NCBI RefSeq assembly: GCF_000292525.1
Contig: NZ_AEYF01000018.1
Span: 1 to 64,000 of the forward strand
DNA: 64,000 bases
Source: Rhizobium sp. CCGE 510
GTDB lineage: Bacteria; Pseudomonadota; Alphaproteobacteria; Rhizobiales; Rhizobiaceae
Direction of reading: 5' to 3'
How positions within the stretch are numbered: the stretch's first letter is position 1; every line of letters begins with the position of its first letter. The notes below the pieces were generated by a model. It was not told the DNA's origin. It saw nothing but the letters and a program-made list of their open reading frames with translations, and made no database searches. Positions 26,328 to 34,496 of the stretch are shown one piece after another. Made by a program: the position numbers and the translations under genes.

Positions 26328-26357
26328 AAGCCCGCCTCACCCCAGGCGGGCTTTTTT
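26328..26357 (+). terminator. Rho-independent terminator
   Basis: AAGCCCGCC pairs with GGCGGGCTT across a short loop and runs into TTTTTT on the plus strand. It ends the transcript of the 38-residue membrane protein gene. The A-rich side is short, so it probably works in one direction mainly. Confidence 0.85.
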
Positions 26358-26400
26358 CGCCGTTGATCTTTCCTCGCCTGCCGCAGTATCGGCGCCGGCC

Positions 26401-26556
26401 TCACTTCTTGGCGCCGGCCGAAAGCACCCGATGTGTCGCATTGTCCATTGCGTGGCTCGCCTCCTGTCCATCCTTCTTCAGCCCGTATGCGGTATTGCAG
26501 CAGCCGGAAAGCGTGAACAGACAGACGCAGGCGATGGCGATTGCAGCTTTTGACAT
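26401..26556 (-). CDS. Entericidin A/B-like small lipoprotein
   Basis: A 51-residue lipoprotein. The signal MSKAAIAIACVCLFTLSGC ends in the lipobox LSGC (Cys19), followed by CNTAYGLKKDGQEA, which matches the entericidin pattern of a short amphipathic mature peptide (here about 32 residues with GLKKDGQ and AMDNATH). In E. coli the entericidins are stationary-phase lipoproteins acting as an antidote/toxin pair; in rhizobia a single copy is usual and the role is unclear. GGGA lies about nine bases upstream of the ATG at 26556. Confidence 0.85.
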   Translation of the reverse strand: MSKAAIAIACVCLFTLSGCCNTAYGLKKDGQEASHAMDNATHRVLSAGAKK

Positions 26557-26644
26557 CGAGTTTTCCCAGGATGGAGTGGCTATCAGGGAAAGATGATGCA
26601 TTCCGCGCCAAAATCAATCCGCCAGCCTTCAGCGTGGATCGCAT

Positions 26645-26782
26645 ATGGAACTCTATGGCGCGATCGGCGTTTACAGAAGCCATCCAACCGGGGTCAACGA
26701 CATGGATTATCAGATTGCCTTCGCCGCGACCGTCGCGACCGCGTCCTTCCTCGTCTTCATGCTCGTCGTTCACCGGACATAA
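26645..26782 (+). CDS. Candidate small single-pass membrane protein
   Basis: Open frame of 45 codons from ATG 26645; a second in-frame ATG at 26702, behind GGGG at nine bases, would give only 26 residues (MDYQIAFAATVATASFLVF then MLVVHRT). Either form ends in one membrane helix with a basic C-terminus. No family is recognised and the start is open. Called because of the helix composition and its place in a run of similar small genes. Confidence 0.4.
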   Translation: MELYGAIGVYRSHPTGVNDMDYQIAFAATVATASFLVFMLVVHRT

Positions 26783-27125
26783 ACTATGTCGCCCGGAAGG
26801 GTGCAGCGGTTCCGGCAGGTCACATCAATAAAACCAAAGCGCTTAAGCGCGTTGCATCAATCAATTTGATGCGACGCGCTTTCGACGTTCCAGCGTCATT
26901 TCCGCGCCAACGAAACCGCCGAGATTACGGCTCGGCACAAATGAAGGGCCTCACCTGCCGGTACACCTTTAAATATTAAATAAGAATGGCTTCAATTTAT
27001 ACAAGAATTTCTACCGTACGTGAATGTATTAAATTCTAATTAAATGTCGTACTTAACTAACTATTAACAATATCCTTGCACGCCATCCACTTCCTCTTAT
27101 GCTTTATGCAAAGGGGAGAGGAACG
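26783..27125. other. Intergenic region with palindromic element
   Basis: A 343-bp gap. It holds the palindrome at 26846-26881 and then an AT-rich stretch (26970-27070, with several TTAA/AATTA runs) that probably contains the promoter of the small gene at 27126. No other feature seen. Confidence 0.45.
26846..26881. repeat. Palindromic interspersed element
   Basis: AGCGCGTTGCATCAA and TTTGATGCGACGCGCT are inverted copies with one mismatch around a TCAA centre, able to form a stem of about 16 bp. Such GCGTCGCATCAA palindromes recur between genes in Rhizobium (from memory). It may also work as a transcript end. Confidence 0.6.
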
Positions 27126-27242
27126 ATGTTTAGCAAAAGCCTGATCATGCCGTTCGGATTTGCAATGCTCGCCATTGCCGGCCTCTTGTTTCAGATTGCT
27201 ACTCACACGCTGCACTCCCCCGTTACCATGCTGCAGCCGTGA
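27126..27242 (+). CDS. 38-residue membrane protein
   Basis: ATG at 27126 behind GGGGAGAGGA opens 38 codons beginning MFSKSLIMPFGFAMLAIAGL and ending VTMLQP. One hydrophobic helix spans about residues 6-26, followed by a short His/Pro-containing tail that would face the periplasm or cytosol. No family recognised. The strong binding site and the following GlsB gene 103 bases on support a real gene. Confidence 0.6.
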   Translation: MFSKSLIMPFGFAMLAIAGLLFQIATHTLHSPVTMLQP

Positions 27243-27344
27243 GTCACATAAGTTGCTGAACCTGCAAGCAATCTGGTAACTGGGAGTGGAATTTCCCGTC
27301 GTTTCGTGCTTTCTGTGACTCGTTTTGCCAGGAGGGAGATAATC

Positions 27345-27599
27345 ATGGAAAACGCAGGCGTGGGTTGGATTGCAGCCATCATCATCGGTGGCATCGCCGG
27401 ATGGCTGGCGGAAAAGGTCATGAGCAGCAATATGGGCTTGCTCATGAACATATTGCTCGGCATCGTCGGCGCTATCGTCGCCAACTGGATTCTGGGTCTG
27501 TTGCACATCCAGCCGCTTGCGGGTTGGCTGGGTTATTTGATCACCGGCTTTATCGGTGCCTGCATCCTGATTTTCATCGGGCGCGTCGTCCGCCGCTGA
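27345..27599 (+). CDS. GlsB/YeaQ/YmgE-family stress membrane protein
   Basis: An 84-residue inner-membrane protein with three hydrophobic helices separated by short loops. The family pattern is clear: GWIAAIIIGGIAGWLAEKVM at the start, NILLGIVGAIVANWILG in the middle and GACILIFIGRVVRR at the end. E. coli YeaQ/YmgE are RpoS-dependent and of unknown activity. GGAGGGAG upstream of ATG 27345 gives a strong start. No EcfG consensus was found before it. A terminator hairpin follows. Confidence 0.92.
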   Translation: MENAGVGWIAAIIIGGIAGWLAEKVMSSNMGLLMNILLGIVGAIVANWILGLLHIQPLAGWLGYLITGFIGACILIFIGRVVRR

Positions 27600-27644
27600 C
27601 GGTCGCGCTAACTGGACCGGTCCCTAGCTGGTCTTCGAAACACC

Positions 27645-27675
27645 AAAAGCCGGGCTATTATTGCGCCCGGCTTTT
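27645..27675. terminator. Bidirectional terminator
   Basis: AAAAGCCGGGC and GCCCGGCTTTT flank a short loop, giving A-run and T-run on either side. It lies between the convergent GlsB and DUF883 genes and should end both transcripts. Confidence 0.85.
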
Positions 27676-27713
27676 CATTGTTCCCTCGGCGTTTCATTGG
27701 TCCGAAGTCGTGA

Positions 27714-27995
27714 TCAGCGACGGCTCAGCAGGCCGAAGACATAGGCAATGCCTGCCGTCACCGCGAGCGCCACCAGCGGTTCTTCACGAACCTTGTCGCG
27801 CAGTTGTTCCGTCATCAGCGACGCCTCGTCGGTAACCGCCGACTTTGCCCCCTGCCCGAGCGCGACCACGCTTTCCGTCAGCCGGGAGAGATCGTTGCGA
27901 AGGGCTGCGACCTGGGCCGACAGATCGTCTGCTGCGATATCGGCCTTGACCCGCGCAGCGGTGGATTCGGCGGAAGCGGTTTTCAATTCAGCCAT
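27714..27995 (-). CDS. DUF883/YqjD-like membrane-anchored protein
   Basis: A 93-residue protein. A helical, charged N-terminal part (DLSAQVAALRNDLSRLTESV) leads to a C-terminal helix beginning REEPLVALAVTAGIAYVFGL and ending SRR, the layout of YqjD/ElaB/DUF883 proteins that anchor by the C-terminus and associate with ribosomes in stationary phase in E. coli. AGGAG six bases before the ATG at 27995 marks the true start; the frame is open far upstream only because it lies opposite ppiD. An exact EcfG promoter is 31 bases upstream. Confidence 0.85.
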   Translation of the reverse strand: MAELKTASAESTAARVKADIAADDLSAQVAALRNDLSRLTESVVALGQGAKSAVTDEASLMTEQLRDKVREEPLVALAVTAGIAYVFGLLSRR

Positions 27996-28026
27996 GGTCT
28001 GCTCCTGTTTCATGGGATGCCGCTTC

Positions 28027-28052
28027 AACGAAATGACGGCCCGAAAGGTTCC
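28027..28052 (-). promoter_or_regulatory. Predicted EcfG promoter for the DUF883 gene
   Basis: On the minus strand: GGAAC (28052-28048), 17-base spacer, CGTT (28030-28027), identical to the rhizobial EcfG/RpoE2 consensus. Distance to the ATG at 27995 is 31 bases, leaving a short leader with the AGGAG site. Confidence 0.7.
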
Positions 28053-28214
28053 GCCGCAACCGATCTTTTGTTCGCCGCAGAGCCGCCACGCCGACGTCAT
28101 CGCCCGGCGCAGCTTTTCGCACGACAAACCCTTCATTTCCTGTCGGGTTTGTTCTAAGGAACGTCGAATGTCCGCCCGCGCGCGGGTCAATGATACTGCG
28201 AGGTTTGCGTTTCT

Positions 28215-30107
28215 ATGTTCCATATCCTGAGAAGAGCCGCTCAGACCTGGGTCGCCAAGCTGCTGATGCTTCTGCTGGTCGCGTCCTTCGGCATCTGGGG
28301 CGTCTCCCGGTCGCTGATCACAGGCAGCAACAGCACCACGGTCGTGACCGTCGGTGATCAGCATGTGGACGTCAACGAATTCCACCTCGCCTATCAGCGC
28401 CAGGTAGCAAGCCTCGGCCAGCAGTTCGGTACGCGCCTCACCCCGGAACAGGCGCGCGCCTTCGGCGTCGAGCAACAGGTGCTTGCCCAGCTTGTCGCCG
28501 GCGCCTCGCTCGACCAGCTCGCCGAAGACATGAACCTCGGCCTGTCCGAAGATCGCCTCGCCCAGCTGATCGCCGACGATCCGGCTTTCAAGGCTGTCAA
28601 CGGCAAGTTCGACCGTGAACTCTTCATCTCGCGCCTGCGCAATGCCAATATCCGCCAGGACGATTACATCAAAGAGCGCAGCAAGGTTGCCGTCCGCAGC
28701 CAAGTCGTCGATGCCATCTCGAACGGCTTCACCGCTCCGAAGATACTGGTCGACGCCCTGAAGCTCTATGGCGGTGAAAGCCGCAGTGTCGACTATCTGC
28801 TGCTCACCAACGCCAATATCGAGCCGATCAAGGCGCCTGCCGACGATGTGCTGGCGGCGTGGTTCGAGGGGGTGAAGCAGCGCTACCAGGCGCCCGAGTA
28901 TCGCAAGCTCGTCTATCTCAAGCTGCAGCCCGCCGATATCGCTGACGCCGCGACCGTCACCGACGACCAGATCCACGAAGCCTTCGACAAGAGCAAGGAT
29001 ACCTACCGCACGCCGGAAAGCCGCACCATCGAACAGTTGACCTTCACCAGCAAGGATCTTGCCGCCGCCGCCGAAATGGCGCTGAAGGGCGGCACCAGCT
29101 TCGATCAACTGGTCTCCGACCAGGGCAAGACGGCAAGCGACGTGCTGCTCGGCGAGTTCACCAAGGACAAGGTTCCCGACCAGGCTGTTGCCGATGCGGC
29201 CTTCGCAGTTTCACACGATGGCGGCACGACACCTGTCGTCGAGGGCTCCTTCGGCTCCGTCATCCTGCGCATCACCAACATTAAGCCGGAAACGACCAAG
29301 AATTTCGACGAGGTGAAGGAGGACATCCGCAAGCAGCTGGCGCTTTCCAATGCCTCCCAGGAAGTAATCAACGTTCATGACCGCATCGAGGATCTGCGCG
29401 CCGGTGGCGCCACGCTCGAGGATATCGCCGGCCAGTTGAAGCTGACGGCCGTGGCCGTCGACGCCGTCGATATGACCGGCGCCGACAAGGACGGCAAAGA
29501 GGTCAAGGATATTCCCGTCAAGCAGCAGTTGCTCGGCGAAGCCTTCAAGACCGAGGTCGCCGTCGATGCGCCGCCGCTCCCGATCGGCAATGACGGCTAT
29601 GTCTGGTTCAACGTCCGCGAAATCACCCCGACCCGCGAACGCCCGGTCGCCGAGGTGCGCGAAAAGGCGGTCGAGGACTGGACGGCGGAACAGCAGAAAG
29701 CCGAACTCGCCAAGAAGGCCGACGAATTGAAGGCCGCGGCAGCCAAGGGCACCGCGCTTGCCGATATCGCAACGCCGCTCGGCATCGCCGTCGAAAGCAA
29801 GAGCGGCGTCACCCGCTCCACCGATGATCCGGTGCTTGGCCGCGCCGGCGTCACCGCCGCCTTCTCCGGTCCCATCGATACGGTCGCAAGCGCTGTCGGC
29901 GCCGATCCCTCGACGCAGATCCTGATGAAGGTCACCGAGGTCAACAGCGAGCCGACCAGCGACGCGCTGAACAACCGCGATGCCCAGATCACCGCCATGG
30001 CCAATGCCGCCGGCGACGATATTCTCGATCAGATGGTCAACCTGCTGCAGACGCAGTACGGCGCGCAGATCAACCAGACGCTCGCCGAACAGGCGACGCT
30101 TCGTTAG
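28215..30107 (+). CDS. ppiD: PpiD-like periplasmic folding factor (SurA N-terminal and parvulin-type domains)
   Basis: A 630-residue protein with an N-terminal membrane anchor (residues about 14-34, [20 protein letters not shown]) and a large periplasmic part. The SurA/PpiD N-terminal chaperone region covers about 35-200, the parvulin-like domain about 250-370 ([16 protein letters not shown] then [12 protein letters not shown]), followed by a second chaperone region. The key parvulin residues are not clearly present, so it may be a chaperone more than an isomerase, as is E. coli PpiD. It starts the block ppiD-trpD-trpC-moaC-moeA; trpD follows after eight bases. Confidence 0.92.
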   Translation: MFHILRRAAQTWVAKLLMLLLVASFGIWGVSRSLITGSNSTTVVTVGDQHVDVNEFHLAYQRQVASLGQQFGTRLTPEQARAFGVEQQVLAQLVAGASLDQLAEDMNLGLSEDRLAQLIADDPAFKAVNGKFDRELFISRLRNANIRQDDYIKERSKVAVRSQVVDAISNGFTAPKILVDALKLYGGESRSVDYLLLTNANIEPIKAPADDVLAAWFEGVKQRYQAPEYRKLVYLKLQPADIADAATVTDDQIHEAFDKSKDTYRTPESRTIEQLTFTSKDLAAAAEMALKGGTSFDQLVSDQGKTASDVLLGEFTKDKVPDQAVADAAFAVSHDGGTTPVVEGSFGSVILRITNIKPETTKNFDEVKEDIRKQLALSNASQEVINVHDRIEDLRAGGATLEDIAGQLKLTAVAVDAVDMTGADKDGKEVKDIPVKQQLLGEAFKTEVAVDAPPLPIGNDGYVWFNVREITPTRERPVAEVREKAVEDWTAEQQKAELAKKADELKAAAAKGTALADIATPLGIAVESKSGVTRSTDDPVLGRAGVTAAFSGPIDTVASAVGADPSTQILMKVTEVNSEPTSDALNNRDAQITAMANAAGDDILDQMVNLLQTQYGAQINQTLAEQATLR

Positions 30108-30115
30108 GAGGTTTT

Positions 30116-31132
30116 ATGACCGATCTGAAGCCGTTCCTGGCCAAGGCCGCAAGCCGCGAGCCGCTGACGCGTGACGAGGCCCGTGCCGCCTTCGACATAC
30201 TGATGTCGGGCCAGGCGACACCTTCGCAGATCGGCGGCTTCCTGATGGCATTGCGCGTGCGCGGCGAAACCGTCGACGAGATCGTCGGCGCCGTCACCGC
30301 GATGCGCTCGAAGATGCTGACCGTCGAAGCGCCGGCCGATGCGATCGATATCGTCGGCACTGGCGGCGATGCCAGCGGCACCTACAATATCTCGACGCTG
30401 GCGGCGCTGATCGTGGCCGGCGCCGGTGTTCCCGTCGCAAAACACGGCAACCGGGCGCTGAGCTCGAAATCGGGCGCGGCGGACAATCTGGCCGCACTCG
30501 GCGTCAAGCTCGACGTCGGTCCCGAGATCATTTCCCGCTGCATTGCCGAGGCCGGCGTCGGCTTCATGTTCGCGCAGCTTCATCATTCCGCCATGCGCCA
30601 TGTCGGCCCCTCCCGGGTCGAACTCGGCACCCGCACCATCTTCAACCTGTTGGGCCCGCTCTCCAGTCCGGCCGGTGTGCGCCGCCAGCTGCTCGGCGTC
30701 TTCTCGCCGCAATGGCTGGTGCCGCTTGCCGAAGTCATGCGTGACCTCGGCTCCGAATGCGTCTGGGTCGTTCATGGCGACGGCCTCGACGAAATCACGA
30801 CGACCGGCATCACCAAGGTTGCCGCACTTGAAGACGGTAAGATCCGCACCTTCGAGTTGTCGCCCGCCGATTTCGGCGTCAGCCCCAGCGTGCTTGCCGA
30901 CATCAAGGGCGGCGATGGTGTCGCCAACGCTGCAGCGCTTCGCGAGGTCCTCAGCGGCGCCAAGAACGCCTATCGCGATATTTCGCTCGCCAATGCCGCC
31001 GCCTCGCTGGTGATCGCCGGCAAGGTCGAAACGATTCGCGACGGCATGTCACTCGCCGCGCAGTCGCTCGATACCGGCGCTACCGCGCTCGCGCTCGACA
31101 AACTCATCGCCGTTTCCAACGATATCGACTAG
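30116..31132 (+). CDS. trpD: Anthranilate phosphoribosyltransferase
   Basis: A 338-residue enzyme that transfers phosphoribose from PRPP to anthranilate, the second step of tryptophan synthesis. PRPP site [14 protein letters not shown] is at residues 81-94, [17 protein letters not shown] at 109-125 with the conserved Lys, Asn and Arg, and the anthranilate-side [12 protein letters not shown] region near 155-167. Length is normal. AGGAGG directly upstream of ATG 30116; the ppiD stop overlaps the binding site. trpC follows by 10 bases. Confidence 0.97.
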   Translation: MTDLKPFLAKAASREPLTRDEARAAFDILMSGQATPSQIGGFLMALRVRGETVDEIVGAVTAMRSKMLTVEAPADAIDIVGTGGDASGTYNISTLAALIVAGAGVPVAKHGNRALSSKSGAADNLAALGVKLDVGPEIISRCIAEAGVGFMFAQLHHSAMRHVGPSRVELGTRTIFNLLGPLSSPAGVRRQLLGVFSPQWLVPLAEVMRDLGSECVWVVHGDGLDEITTTGITKVAALEDGKIRTFELSPADFGVSPSVLADIKGGDGVANAAALREVLSGAKNAYRDISLANAAASLVIAGKVETIRDGMSLAAQSLDTGATALALDKLIAVSNDID

Positions 31133-31142
31133 GATTGCCCCG

Positions 31143-31955
31143 ATGACCGATATCCTGAAGAAGATCGAACATTATAAACGCGAGGAGATCGCCGCCGCCA
31201 AGGCTGCGGTGTCGCTTGCCGATCTGAAGGCAATGCAGGCCGGCCAGTCCGCCCCGCGTGGCTTCCATCGCGCGCTGACTGCCAAGCGTGACGCCGGCAA
31301 TTTCGGTCTGATCGCCGAGATCAAAAAGGCGAGCCCGTCGAAGGGGCTGATCCGTCCGGACTTCGATCCGCCGGCGCTGGCAAAGGCCTATGAAGCCGGT
31401 GGCGCGGCCTGCCTTTCCGTGCTGACCGATAGGCCGAGCTTTCAGGGTGCGCCGGAATTCCTGACGGCCGCGCGGGCCGCCTGCGCTCTGCCGGCCCTGC
31501 GCAAGGATTTCATGTTCGAGACCTATCAGGTGCATGAGGCGCGCGCCTGGGGGGCCGATTGCATCCTGTTGATCATGGCCTCGCTTACAGATGACGAGGC
31601 CGAGCGTCTGCAGGACGAAGCTTCCTCGCTCGGCATGGACGTGCTTGTCGAGGTCCACGACGCCGAGGAGATGGAGCGGGCGCTAAAACTGTCCTCGCCG
31701 CTTATCGGCATCAACAACCGCAATCTGCGGACCTTCGAGGTCAGCCTGACGGTCAGCGAGACGCTTGCTTCAATGGTTCCGGCAGACAGGCTGCTCATCG
31801 GCGAAAGCGGCATCTTCACCCATGCCGATTGCAAGCGCTTGCAGGCCGTCGATATCAACACCTTCCTGGTCGGCGAAAGCCTGATGCGAAAAGACGACGT
31901 GACGGCCGCCACCCACGCGCTGCTCTTTGGCGAAGCCGCCATCGCGGCCGAATGA
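31143..31955 (+). CDS. trpC: Indole-3-glycerol phosphate synthase
   Basis: A 270-residue TIM-barrel enzyme converting carboxyphenylaminodeoxyribulose phosphate to indole-3-glycerol phosphate. [10 protein letters not shown] at residues 59-68 contains a catalytic Lys, LRKDFM near 120 the second, [11 protein letters not shown] near 188 and GESGIF near 220 the phosphate and Glu sites. It is a monofunctional enzyme (no trpF fusion). ATG at 31143; moaC starts one base after its stop. Confidence 0.97.
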   Translation: MTDILKKIEHYKREEIAAAKAAVSLADLKAMQAGQSAPRGFHRALTAKRDAGNFGLIAEIKKASPSKGLIRPDFDPPALAKAYEAGGAACLSVLTDRPSFQGAPEFLTAARAACALPALRKDFMFETYQVHEARAWGADCILLIMASLTDDEAERLQDEASSLGMDVLVEVHDAEEMERALKLSSPLIGINNRNLRTFEVSLTVSETLASMVPADRLLIGESGIFTHADCKRLQAVDINTFLVGESLMRKDDVTAATHALLFGEAAIAAE

Positions 31956-31956
31956 G

Positions 31957-32454
31957 ATGAGCGGCGAAAAGCCCGGCCTCACGCATATCGATGCCTCCGG
32001 CGAGGCGCATATGGTCGACGTCTCCGACAAAGCCGAGACGGTGCGCATCGCCACCGCCGAGGGCCATGTGAAGATGGCGCCGGAAACGCTTGCGCTCATT
32101 CGGCAGGGCAATGCCAAGAAGGGCGATGTGATCGGCACGGCGCGCCTTGCCGGCATCATGGCCGCAAAACGCACCGCCGATCTCATCCCGCTCTGCCATC
32201 CGCTGATGCTGACCAAGGTCACGGTCGAGATCGAGGAAGACGCCGCCCTGCCCGGTCTGCGCGTCACGGCAACCGCCAAGTTGACCGGCAAGACCGGGGT
32301 CGAGATGGAGGCGTTGACCGCCGTCTCGGTCGCCTGTCTTACGATCTACGACATGGCCAAGGCCGCCGACAAGGCAATGGAGATCGGCGGCGTCAGGCTG
32401 CTGGAAAAATCCGGCGGCAAGTCGGGCAATTTCCGCCATCCGGAGGCGAGATGA
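31957..32454 (+). CDS. moaC: Cyclic pyranopterin monophosphate synthase
   Basis: A 165-residue MoaC, which converts 3',8-cyclo-GTP to cyclic pyranopterin monophosphate in molybdenum cofactor synthesis. The core motifs DLIPLCHPL (residues 75-83), [10 protein letters not shown] (114-123) and YDMAKAAD (131-138) with the catalytic Asp and Lys are all present. The ATG at 31957 lies one base after the trpC stop; moeA overlaps its end by ATGA. The partner moaA is not in this window. Confidence 0.97.
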   Translation: MSGEKPGLTHIDASGEAHMVDVSDKAETVRIATAEGHVKMAPETLALIRQGNAKKGDVIGTARLAGIMAAKRTADLIPLCHPLMLTKVTVEIEEDAALPGLRVTATAKLTGKTGVEMEALTAVSVACLTIYDMAKAADKAMEIGGVRLLEKSGGKSGNFRHPEAR

Positions 32455-33674
32455 ACCTCCTCCCGGTCAATGAGGCGCAGAACCGTCTTCTGTCCAGCGC
32501 CAAACCCATCGAAACCTCTGAAACGCTTGACCTTGCCAAGGCCGAGGGCCGCGTCCTTGCCGGCGATCTGACGGCAAGGCTGACGCAGCCGCCCTTCGAT
32601 TCGTCCGCCATGGATGGCTACGCCCTACGCCGCGAGGACGCCCACGAGCCCGGAGCCGTGCTGAAGCTGATCGGCACCGCTGCCGCCGGCCACGCCTTCG
32701 ACGGCGAGGTCGGCAAAGGCGAGACCGTCCGCATCTTCACCGGCGCGCCCGTTCCAGCAGGCGCCGACAGCGTCCTGCTGCAGGAGGATGCGGAGAAAAT
32801 CGAAGGCGGCATCCGAACCAATTTTCCTGTGCGACAGGGCCAGCATGTGCGTCCCCGCGGCCAGGATTTTGCCGAAGGCGAAGCCGTGCTGTCGGCCGGT
32901 ACGGTGCTTGATTTTTCCCGGTTGACGGTCGCTGCCGGCATGAACCGGCCCGATGTCGAGGTCCTCAAACGCCCGCTGGTCGCCATCCTCGCAACCGGCG
33001 ACGAACTGCTGCCGCCCGGCAGCACGCCCGGCCCTTCGCAGATCATCGCCTCCAATACGTTTGGTATTGCAGCCCTTGCCCGCAAGGCCGGCGCCGAGGT
33101 GCTCGATCTCGGCATCGTGCCGGACGATAAGGCTAAAATCACGGCGGCGATCGACACGGCGCGGGACGCCAAGGCCGATGTCATCGTCACGCTCGGCGGC
33201 GCTTCGGTCGGCGACCACGATCTGGTGCAGGCGACGCTGATCGAGTCCGGCATGCAGCTCGATTTCTGGCGCATCGCCATGCGTCCCGGCAAACCGCTGA
33301 TGGTCGGCAGCTTCGGCGAGACCCATGTGCTCGGCTTGCCCGGCAATCCGGTCTCGAGCCTCGTCTGCTCGCTGCTCTTCCTGGAGCCGCTGATCCGCAA
33401 GCTCGCCTCCCTGCCGCCGGTGCGGCGCGAGGCAATGATGGAGGCAGCCGTCCCGTTGCGCGCCAATGACCACCGCCAGGACTATATCCGGGCGAAACTT
33501 GCGAAATCGGCTGCCGGGAACTGGCTCGCCGAACCCTCCGGCAAACAGGATTCGTCGATGATGAAGGTGTTTGCCCAAGCCGATTGCCTCATCATCCGCC
33601 CACCGCATGCGCCGGAGCTACCGGCCGGAGCGCCCTGCCCGGTCATGCTGTTGCGGCCGGATCTTCTGGCATAG
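32451..33674 (+). CDS. moeA: Molybdopterin molybdenumtransferase
   Basis: A 407-residue MoeA that inserts molybdate into adenylylated molybdopterin. Signatures: [13 protein letters not shown] near residues 48-60, [13 protein letters not shown] near 95-107, [10 protein letters not shown] near 183-192, GGASVGDHD near 249-257, GKPLMVG and LPGNPVSSL near 300-306. All four domains are represented. ATG 32451 overlaps the moaC stop (ATGA), so the two are translationally coupled. As I recall, lexA follows moeA in related rhizobia; here a convergent methyltransferase gene follows after 10 bases. Confidence 0.96.
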   Translation: MNLLPVNEAQNRLLSSAKPIETSETLDLAKAEGRVLAGDLTARLTQPPFDSSAMDGYALRREDAHEPGAVLKLIGTAAAGHAFDGEVGKGETVRIFTGAPVPAGADSVLLQEDAEKIEGGIRTNFPVRQGQHVRPRGQDFAEGEAVLSAGTVLDFSRLTVAAGMNRPDVEVLKRPLVAILATGDELLPPGSTPGPSQIIASNTFGIAALARKAGAEVLDLGIVPDDKAKITAAIDTARDAKADVIVTLGGASVGDHDLVQATLIESGMQLDFWRIAMRPGKPLMVGSFGETHVLGLPGNPVSSLVCSLLFLEPLIRKLASLPPVRREAMMEAAVPLRANDHRQDYIRAKLAKSAAGNWLAEPSGKQDSSMMKVFAQADCLIIRPPHAPELPAGAPCPVMLLRPDLLA

Positions 33675-33684
33675 TCGAAGCCCT

Positions 33685-34350
33685 TCAGCCGGCTCCGGCA
33701 AGCGAAAAGATCCCCGCCTGTACCGCCTTGCCCCCGGTACCTCCGCCGAAATCTGCAACAGGATGGGTCGCGATTCGCTTAAGTTGTCTTTGCGGTAGGT
33801 GAGCGCGCTCGGGATCGCCGATCAGCACCTCAATACCGCCCGCCTGGCAGCGCTGCAGGAAACTCATCACCCGCACGGCAAGCGCGGGATCGTAGAAGAG
33901 GTCGCCGACCACGATGAGATCTGTGTTCGGCGGTGGCGCTTCGATGATATCGGCGGCGACGGCTACGATCTTCACGCCGTTGAGTGCCGCGTTGAGACCG
34001 ATTGCGGCAATGGCATTGGCATCGACATCAACCGCCGTGACCGTAGCAGCTCCGGCCTTCACCGCCGCGATGGCGACGAGCCCGGAGCCGGCGCCGAGAT
34101 CAAGGACGCGGCGGCCGGCGACTGTTTCAGGCCGGTCAAGAAGATGGCGGGCAAGAACGGCACCGCCAGCCCAAGGATAGGCCCAGTAGGGCGGAGGATC
34201 GGTTTCTCCTCGGCCGGCAAGCCGCCAGAGCCCGCTTGCAGGGCCTGCCGTATGGAGCAGGATTTCAGGAACGGCCGGAACGGGTGAGATCGGCAGATTG
34301 GCCTGGATGAAGGCGGCCGGATCGGGATGCGGCATGCCGGAGCGTTTCAT
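33685..34350 (-). CDS. Class I SAM-dependent methyltransferase, ETF-beta lysine methyltransferase-like
   Basis: A 221-residue methyltransferase. The SAM-binding motif RVLDLGAGSGLVAIAAVKAG is at about residues 80-99, followed by motif II VTAVDVDANA and motif post-II; PYWAYPWAGG before it and VVGDLFYD after it are typical of the ETFBKMT/METTL20-PrmA branch of protein lysine methyltransferases. Alphaproteobacterial members methylate electron transfer flavoprotein beta; applying this here is inference. ATG 34350 has AGGA at five bases. It is convergent with moeA. Confidence 0.88.
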   Translation of the reverse strand: MKRSGMPHPDPAAFIQANLPISPVPAVPEILLHTAGPASGLWRLAGRGETDPPPYWAYPWAGGAVLARHLLDRPETVAGRRVLDLGAGSGLVAIAAVKAGAATVTAVDVDANAIAAIGLNAALNGVKIVAVAADIIEAPPPNTDLIVVGDLFYDPALAVRVMSFLQRCQAGGIEVLIGDPERAHLPQRQLKRIATHPVADFGGGTGGKAVQAGIFSLAGAG

Positions 34351-34456
34351 CGTCGTCCTGCTCCCGGCCGCTATAAAACTAAAGTTTCAATAGTTCTTCA
34401 TGGCGAGATGGGGCATGCCGCCGTCGAGAAATTCCGCTTGTCGGCCAATCGTCAGA

Positions 34457-34486
34457 TAAAGCCCTCCGCCTGGACCGGCGAAGGGC
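34457..34486 (-). terminator. Hairpin after the DEAD-box helicase gene
   Basis: AGCCCTCCGCC and GGCGAAGGGCT form a stem with one bulge across TGGACC. On the minus strand it is followed by TTTATC, a weak T-run, 11 bases after the helicase stop. Confidence 0.5.
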
Positions 34487-34496
34487 TGCGGCTAAA

